A stretch of DNA of 64,000 nt from JAJPHI01 sp035541875. GTDB taxonomy: Bacteria; Desulfobacterota; Binatia; Binatales; Binataceae. Each line of letters starts with the position of its first letter. The stretch's first letter is position 1. The stretch lies in the NCBI GenBank assembly GCA_035541875.1, contig DATKML010000013.1, forward strand, positions 1 through 64,000. The letters run 5' to 3'. The position numbers and the translations under genes are program-made. A model generated the notes under the pieces. It made no database searches, had not been told where the DNA came from, and was given only the letters and a program-made list of their open reading frames with translations. Shown piece after piece: positions 60,562 through 64,000 of the stretch.

Positions 60562-61118
60562 TGATAGATCACAGAGAAAGCCCTTTTTCTGCAGATTTTA
60601 CTGCGACCCAGTACCAAAAGCTCGGACAGCTAGTTGCCGACAAAGACGCATTTCTCTTCCTATTTGAGATCGCGAGGGCCACTGAGCCTTTGAATTTGGC
60701 GAAGCTCTGCGGCCGATTTCGCGTGTCTCCGCAATTGATTGTTGACACCTTTCAAATAGTCGCTGGACTGGGAATGGCCTCTCAAAAAGCCGGCACTTAT
60801 TCAGCGACATTTTTTGGCAAAGCGGTCGTCGACATGATCGAAACCTGCGCAAATGCTTATGAACCCCAGGTTGAAACATCGCAGAGCTATGGAAGCTCGA
60901 TTACGATGGAAACGGTCTCTGGCATCAGTATGGCTGCAACAAATAATACGATCCGGGGAACACTATCGAGTTCTTCTTCTGCAGAGGCTCTCGGGAATGC
61001 TAGCTTCGGCGTCGCTTCAACGGCGACAGATAAAAGCCCTACAGACGTTACGCTGAATATAGGATCGGACCCAGCAGAAGCGGAAAATGCGTCACGAAAT
61101 CACAATTATCTGCGATGA
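60561..61118 (+). CDS. Winged-helix protein with Ser/Thr-rich tail
   Basis: 185 residues. Residues ~18-85 look like a winged helix (ADKDAFLFLFEIARATEPLNL, LCGRFRVSPQLIVDTFQIVAGLGMA, GTYSATFFG). The last ~90 residues are Ser/Thr/Ala-rich and probably disordered. The ATG overlaps the previous stop as TGATG. It may regulate the operon or act as adaptor to the effector. Not assigned to a named family. Confidence 0.6.
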   Translation: MIDHRESPFSADFTATQYQKLGQLVADKDAFLFLFEIARATEPLNLAKLCGRFRVSPQLIVDTFQIVAGLGMASQKAGTYSATFFGKAVVDMIETCANAYEPQVETSQSYGSSITMETVSGISMAATNNTIRGTLSSSSSAEALGNASFGVASTATDKSPTDVTLNIGSDPAEAENASRNHNYLR

Positions 61119-61494
61119 CATAAGACGTGAGATCGGCAACAAAATTAGCCTAATGGGCTTGTACGATGACGCAATAGTGATCAAGCAAGCCCCGGCCAGA
61201 CTCTCAAAGCTGTGCGTCTTTCAGCGCTGGATGGAATCGAACCTTGGACGCGAAGATACCATCCGCTTTCAGGTGTCCGGAACGGCTCTCGTATCCCCCG
61301 TATACGCTTCCTGTAAGCCGGAGCCCGCTCATTTCGATCCTAGGGCAACAAAGGCTCAACTAATCTTGGTCTTTGCTCCCTTCGACATCGTGCGGCCGGG
61401 ATACGTAGAGTTTGTGACCTTCTTGAAAGAATCTGACGAGCCTTCGTACCGATATCGGCTCGACGTTAGGATAGATACCGACATCAAAGCGTAA
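61087..61494 (+). CDS. DUF6941-like protein
   Basis: 135 residues. It opens with ITIICDDIRREIGNKISLMGLYDD, close to the DUF6941 hallmark (CDD-x-R-x-E-x-G-x-K-x-S-LMG), followed by LSKLCVFQRW and a beta-rich C-terminal half. The function of the family is unknown to me. The start lies 32 bases inside the preceding gene in another frame, so the three genes form one tightly coupled unit. Confidence 0.65.
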   Translation: MRHEITIICDDIRREIGNKISLMGLYDDAIVIKQAPARLSKLCVFQRWMESNLGREDTIRFQVSGTALVSPVYASCKPEPAHFDPRATKAQLILVFAPFDIVRPGYVEFVTFLKESDEPSYRYRLDVRIDTDIKA

Positions 61495-61558
61495 TCGGGC
61501 TGTCGTCTGGGTAGATGCGCTTTATCCTCAAGGAAACTATCTGCTCTTAGAGTAAAGC

Positions 61559-61720
61559 GTGGCAGCCTTCGACAAACCCAACGGAGAGAAGGGCTTCAGT
61601 GAAGAACGCCATATGGCAGCCTTCGTAGCACTTGGCAGCCTTCGGCGCGAAATCTTTGACGACCAAGCAGAGTCATCGCGCGAGACGGCTGTGGATGCTA
61701 TAACCCCTGTGGTACAGTAG
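61559..61720 (+). CDS. Possible 53-residue protein with repeated DNA word
   Basis: GTG 61559 to TAG 61718-61720. The word TGGCAGCCTTCG occurs three times (61560, 61614, 61633); the first two are in one frame and both give A-A-F. The second half (FVALGSLRREIFDDQAES) would be an amphipathic helix. The ribosome site is weak. It may instead be non-coding DNA with recombinase-site repeats next to att. Confidence 0.25.
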   Translation: MAAFDKPNGEKGFSEERHMAAFVALGSLRREIFDDQAESSRETAVDAITPVVQ

Positions 61721-61781
61721 TTTTGCGATTGCCGCTATCGCGGGTGAAGTCTTTGGAAAACTCTTTCTAGAACTGAAAAAG

Positions 61782-61819
61782 CTTCGTGTCGAGTGTTCGA
61801 TTCACTCCCTGCCCACCAA
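61782..61819. repeat. att-like duplication of the tRNA-Phe 3' end (distal copy)
   Basis: An identical 38-base copy of 57880-57917 including CCA. The 5' half of a tRNA is not present, so this is not a functional gene. It marks the right edge of the island. Confidence 0.92.
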
Positions 61820-61905
61820 CCAAATCGTTAAAATTAAAGCATTTTCGTTGCGAAGCTCAAGTGACACCGGCAGGTCACGATCGTCTTGACGCTGTTTAAC
61901 CCATT

Positions 61906-62355
61906 GTGACTGACAAGATTCGAGCGCTAAGCACAGAAGAGCATCATAGGCTAGCTCAGAAACTACTGGCCTTGAGAAAAGCTGTGAAGGCTGTGCCATT
62001 GAATTTGATTGCCAACAACCCGAATCCGCGATGCCTTACTTACTTCTCACTGGCCGATCGCGAAGTCGACGCGCTGCTTTATAGACTCGCCGACATCTAT
62101 TTCGCCAGCGGAGGAGGATTGCCCTCACCTTACCACGGCGCGCAGCGGTCTGATTTAAAAACGAGCCCGATAAAAGCCGACATGGCAGAGGATCTGGTCT
62201 ACTTTCTGCGAGAATTGGCAGACCAAGGCAGAGAATTGCTCAACCAGCTCTATATGCGAGTCCCGGGACACATCTATGATCTCGCTGGTTGCCTTAGCAA
62301 CGATCTGGTTCTGACGGTCGGCTCTTACCGAGGTGGCCTGCGGATGCCAAGATAG
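61906..62355 (+). CDS. Hypothetical protein
   Basis: 149 residues, GTG start. Mostly helical and soluble (ALSTEEHHRLAQKLLALRKAV; ADMAEDLVYFLRELADQGRELL). No membrane segment, no motif I recognise, and no clear ribosome site. It lies just outside the tRNA-Phe island. Confidence 0.45.
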   Translation: MTDKIRALSTEEHHRLAQKLLALRKAVKAVPLNLIANNPNPRCLTYFSLADREVDALLYRLADIYFASGGGLPSPYHGAQRSDLKTSPIKADMAEDLVYFLRELADQGRELLNQLYMRVPGHIYDLAGCLSNDLVLTVGSYRGGLRMPR

Positions 62356-62491
62356 GGGAACTTGTGGCACGCGGGTTTATTATCGCTTCACGTGCCCCGT
62401 CAGGCCGATATCGAGGTTGAAGCCGCCATCGCCCCATCGCCAAAGCCTCGCCGGCGAAGGTGCGCCTCTTATCGTCGACAGGCTGAGGAGG

Positions 62492-63025
62492 TCAATGAAA
62501 GGTAAGCTCTGCCCCCTTGCCCTTGAGGTCCGCAAGGCGTGGATCACTGTATTCCACACATTCTGCCGCGTTCCACTGTGTAAAGATGAGGGCCGGATCG
62601 CAGCCATCTACACACCGCAGTACCTCATCATTACGGTTCACAACGATGTCCGCTTCACAATCGGAACGAGCACCATCGTAAATACCCGCGAGTCGCCAAT
62701 ATCCAAGCGGTGCACTGGAGTCGGCAAAAGAAGCGGGCGCTCCGGGGTCGGTAGAGGGAAGTGGTGGCGGCACCATCAAATACCAGCCCTCCGACTCAGT
62801 TACTCCGTTCGCTTCCGTTGAGTGCGGGTGCTCACATGAACTGCTGGTCAGAACGATCCGAACGGCCAAAAAAAGCACTACTGAGATAAGACCAGCTTTG
62901 GTCCTTGATATCGATCGGCCGCGCGCCTCGGCGAATGTGTATGCAAGCTCGTAGAGAGACCGCAGGCCGCTAAAAAGCAAGGCAAGCACGAGCGCGATTG
63001 CGAGCGCCCAGTAAACCCAGTCCAT
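62492..63025 (-). CDS. Membrane-anchored protein of unknown function
   Basis: 177 residues. The N-terminal span is WVYWALAIALVLALLFSGL, and a second hydrophobic stretch (LISVVLFLAVRIVL) lies near residue 50. A Pro-rich linker (LMVPPPLPSTDPG) leads to a small domain with four to five Cys (SDCEAD, LRCVDGCDP, AECVEY). Probably exposed outside the cytoplasmic membrane. No family recognised. Confidence 0.6.
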   Translation of the reverse strand: MDWVYWALAIALVLALLFSGLRSLYELAYTFAEARGRSISRTKAGLISVVLFLAVRIVLTSSSCEHPHSTEANGVTESEGWYLMVPPPLPSTDPGAPASFADSSAPLGYWRLAGIYDGARSDCEADIVVNRNDEVLRCVDGCDPALIFTQWNAAECVEYSDPRLADLKGKGAELTFH

Positions 63026-63203
63026 CAGTAAGTCCTCGCTCTCCGTATCCTAGCCAAACGATCGCGAAGTTCGGAAACGACACGCCTCTCGCCGCCTCAT
63101 CGATGCTCGCTGGAGAGATGGAGGAACTGTACTTTCTCTTGCGCGTGAGATGGCGCCCAAGGCGTACATGCGCGGGAAGTTTGGTTGAGGCGTTCTAAGG
63201 GAC

Positions 63204-63659
63204 TCAACAATTGGCTGACCTCGAGGGTTCAATATGCGACTTCTTGGTTTCATTCGTTTCGGAAAGCACCTTGCCATCTGAGGCATACGTGATCGTATAT
63301 ACGGTGTACGAGGCGTGGCCCTCCAGTGCGCCACACATCTCGGGTATGAAGCCGATCTCCAGTATGCCCAGGGTCAGAACATCGAAGGCGATAGCCGAAG
63401 CAACAGCTCTCCCACGCTGCCCCGGTTTCGGCCCATCTCCGTTCTCATAAACGTCGACCTCCTGGCCATCCAGCTGACTTTTTGAATCCGGTTCGCCGTA
63501 CTTCGCAATCACCGTGGCGCGATCGGTACCGGGTGAGGCATTAATCGAATCTCGCTGATACGGGGTTGTTGCGGCGATGATCGGCAAGCAGCCCGAGGTA
63601 GCCAGCGAAGTGCACAGAGCAAACAGCGATGCAGTAATTGTACAAATCCGATCGCGCAT
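63204..63659 (-). CDS. Lipoprotein of unknown function
   Basis: 151 residues. Signal peptide with lipobox LATSGC, so lipidation at Cys24 is expected. The mature part has TDRATVIAKYGEPDSKSQLDGQEVDVYE, resembling the start of SmpA/OmlA (BamE)-type folds, and a hydrophobic stretch AVASAIAFDVLTLGILEIGFI in the middle. Role unknown. Confidence 0.65.
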   Translation of the reverse strand: MRDRICTITASLFALCTSLATSGCLPIIAATTPYQRDSINASPGTDRATVIAKYGEPDSKSQLDGQEVDVYENGDGPKPGQRGRAVASAIAFDVLTLGILEIGFIPEMCGALEGHASYTVYTITYASDGKVLSETNETKKSHIEPSRSANC

Positions 63660-64000
63660 CTTTCAGGTTCCTCCGCTCTGGGTCCGTGAACGGCACTGAG
63701 GCTAGCACTTGACCGGCGGCTATAGGACACGACAACTAGCGACGAAGTTTTTATTGTCGCTGTTTGCCTTACTATGCCGTGTATTTCTTGAGCTCAGTCG
63801 CTGAATCTGTCAGTGCCTACTCTGTCCTCTGGCAGCTTCGAAAACACGCACCATCCCATGAGGTATGCTATGGATAGGTGTGATGAGAAAGGAGGGTTTT
63901 GGGGGCTCGGAAGGGATCACGGCAGGCTACCAGCTGATTCCTTCAAGGAACTACCCCGTCCCGCGCTCTCCTCGCTTTTCTGGCGACAGTGTTTGTGGCG
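63660..64000. other. Right-end intergenic region
   Basis: 341 bases to the window edge with no supported gene on either strand. It may hold the promoter of the lipoprotein gene and of a gene beyond the window. Confidence 0.4.

Larger units (their letters stand above)
57880..61819. mobile_element. Small genomic island in tRNA-Phe, no integrase
   Basis: Bounded by the 38-bp tRNA-Phe 3'-end duplication. Cargo: a HEPN-like gene (minus), a doubtful small gene, a secreted protein, a three-gene operon and a 53-codon frame. Two TGTGGC repeats 11 bp apart (57987-57992, 57998-58003) sit close inside the left att, like recombinase arm sites. No integrase gene or remnant is visible. The cargo and the overlapping gene starts look like a defence or satellite cassette; mobilisation by an integrase elsewhere is inference. 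Confidence 0.78.

Noticed and set aside
61782..61819. A second tRNA-Phe gene
   Set aside because: Only the 3' half is present; the acceptor 5' strand, D arm and anticodon loop are missing.

Overview
The window is bacterial, gene-dense and GC-rich. Housekeeping genes (ftsH, murF, purE, tilS, a dnaJ homologue, a full ccm set, pst-pho) lie among a large oxidative and hydrolytic gene set: two Baeyer-Villiger-type flavin monooxygenases, a luciferase-like (LLM) oxidoreductase, two amidohydrolases, an amidase, a crotonase, HyuA/HyuB and two PQQ-type quinoproteins. By recall this mixture resembles soil bacteria of the Binatota/Desulfobacterota-like group. That placement is inference, and no rRNA gene is present to test it.

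Layout. 1-850: two broken transposase pieces. 977-6279: a methyltransferase with an NTF2-like gene, a large AAA/TPR signalling protein and a small secreted protein, all on the minus strand. 6535-10849: a decayed zone with a broken ASPM-SPD-2-Hydin-type repeat protein, an IS21 end, and a 2.9-kb island bounded by a 53-bp duplication of the 3' end of tRNA-Arg(ACG); the island holds one polytopic membrane protein. 10931-16436: pstC-pstA-pstB-phoU-phoB-phoR behind a Pho-box-like site. 16688-35469: the catabolic district, with two copies of a dispersed inverted-repeat element. 35528-39043: tandem PQQ beta-propeller paralogues. 39132-46558: murF, purE, a secreted protein, ftsH, tilS and dnaJ. 46625-52178: ccmE-F-H-(I)-A-B-C-D in one minus-strand operon, including a 56-residue CcmD. 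52388-57734: a CADD-like dimetal oxidase, katG, a twice-frameshifted beta-helix gene and an amidohydrolase.

57841-61819 is a second tRNA-bounded island. A 38-bp duplication of the tRNA-Phe(GAA) 3' end encloses 3.9 kb with a HEPN-like gene, a small secreted protein and a tightly packed three-gene operon: zinc ribbon plus TIR/deoxyribosyltransferase-like domain, winged helix with a Ser/Thr-rich tail, and a DUF6941-like protein. Neither island encodes an integrase. This operon is my best candidate for an undescribed system, possibly defensive. 61820-64000 carries three small genes of unknown function, one a lipoprotein.

How the genes work together. The ccm operon matures c-type cytochromes. It has a Cys-type CcmE (CxxxY) and an unusual Cys-rich CcmH, which points to the variant form of System I. 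Periplasmic quinoproteins would pass electrons to such cytochromes. The monooxygenases, LLM oxidoreductase, amidase, amidohydrolases, crotonase and HyuAB look like parts of cyclic ketone, terpenoid, amide or hydantoin breakdown, but no single complete pathway can be drawn from the window.
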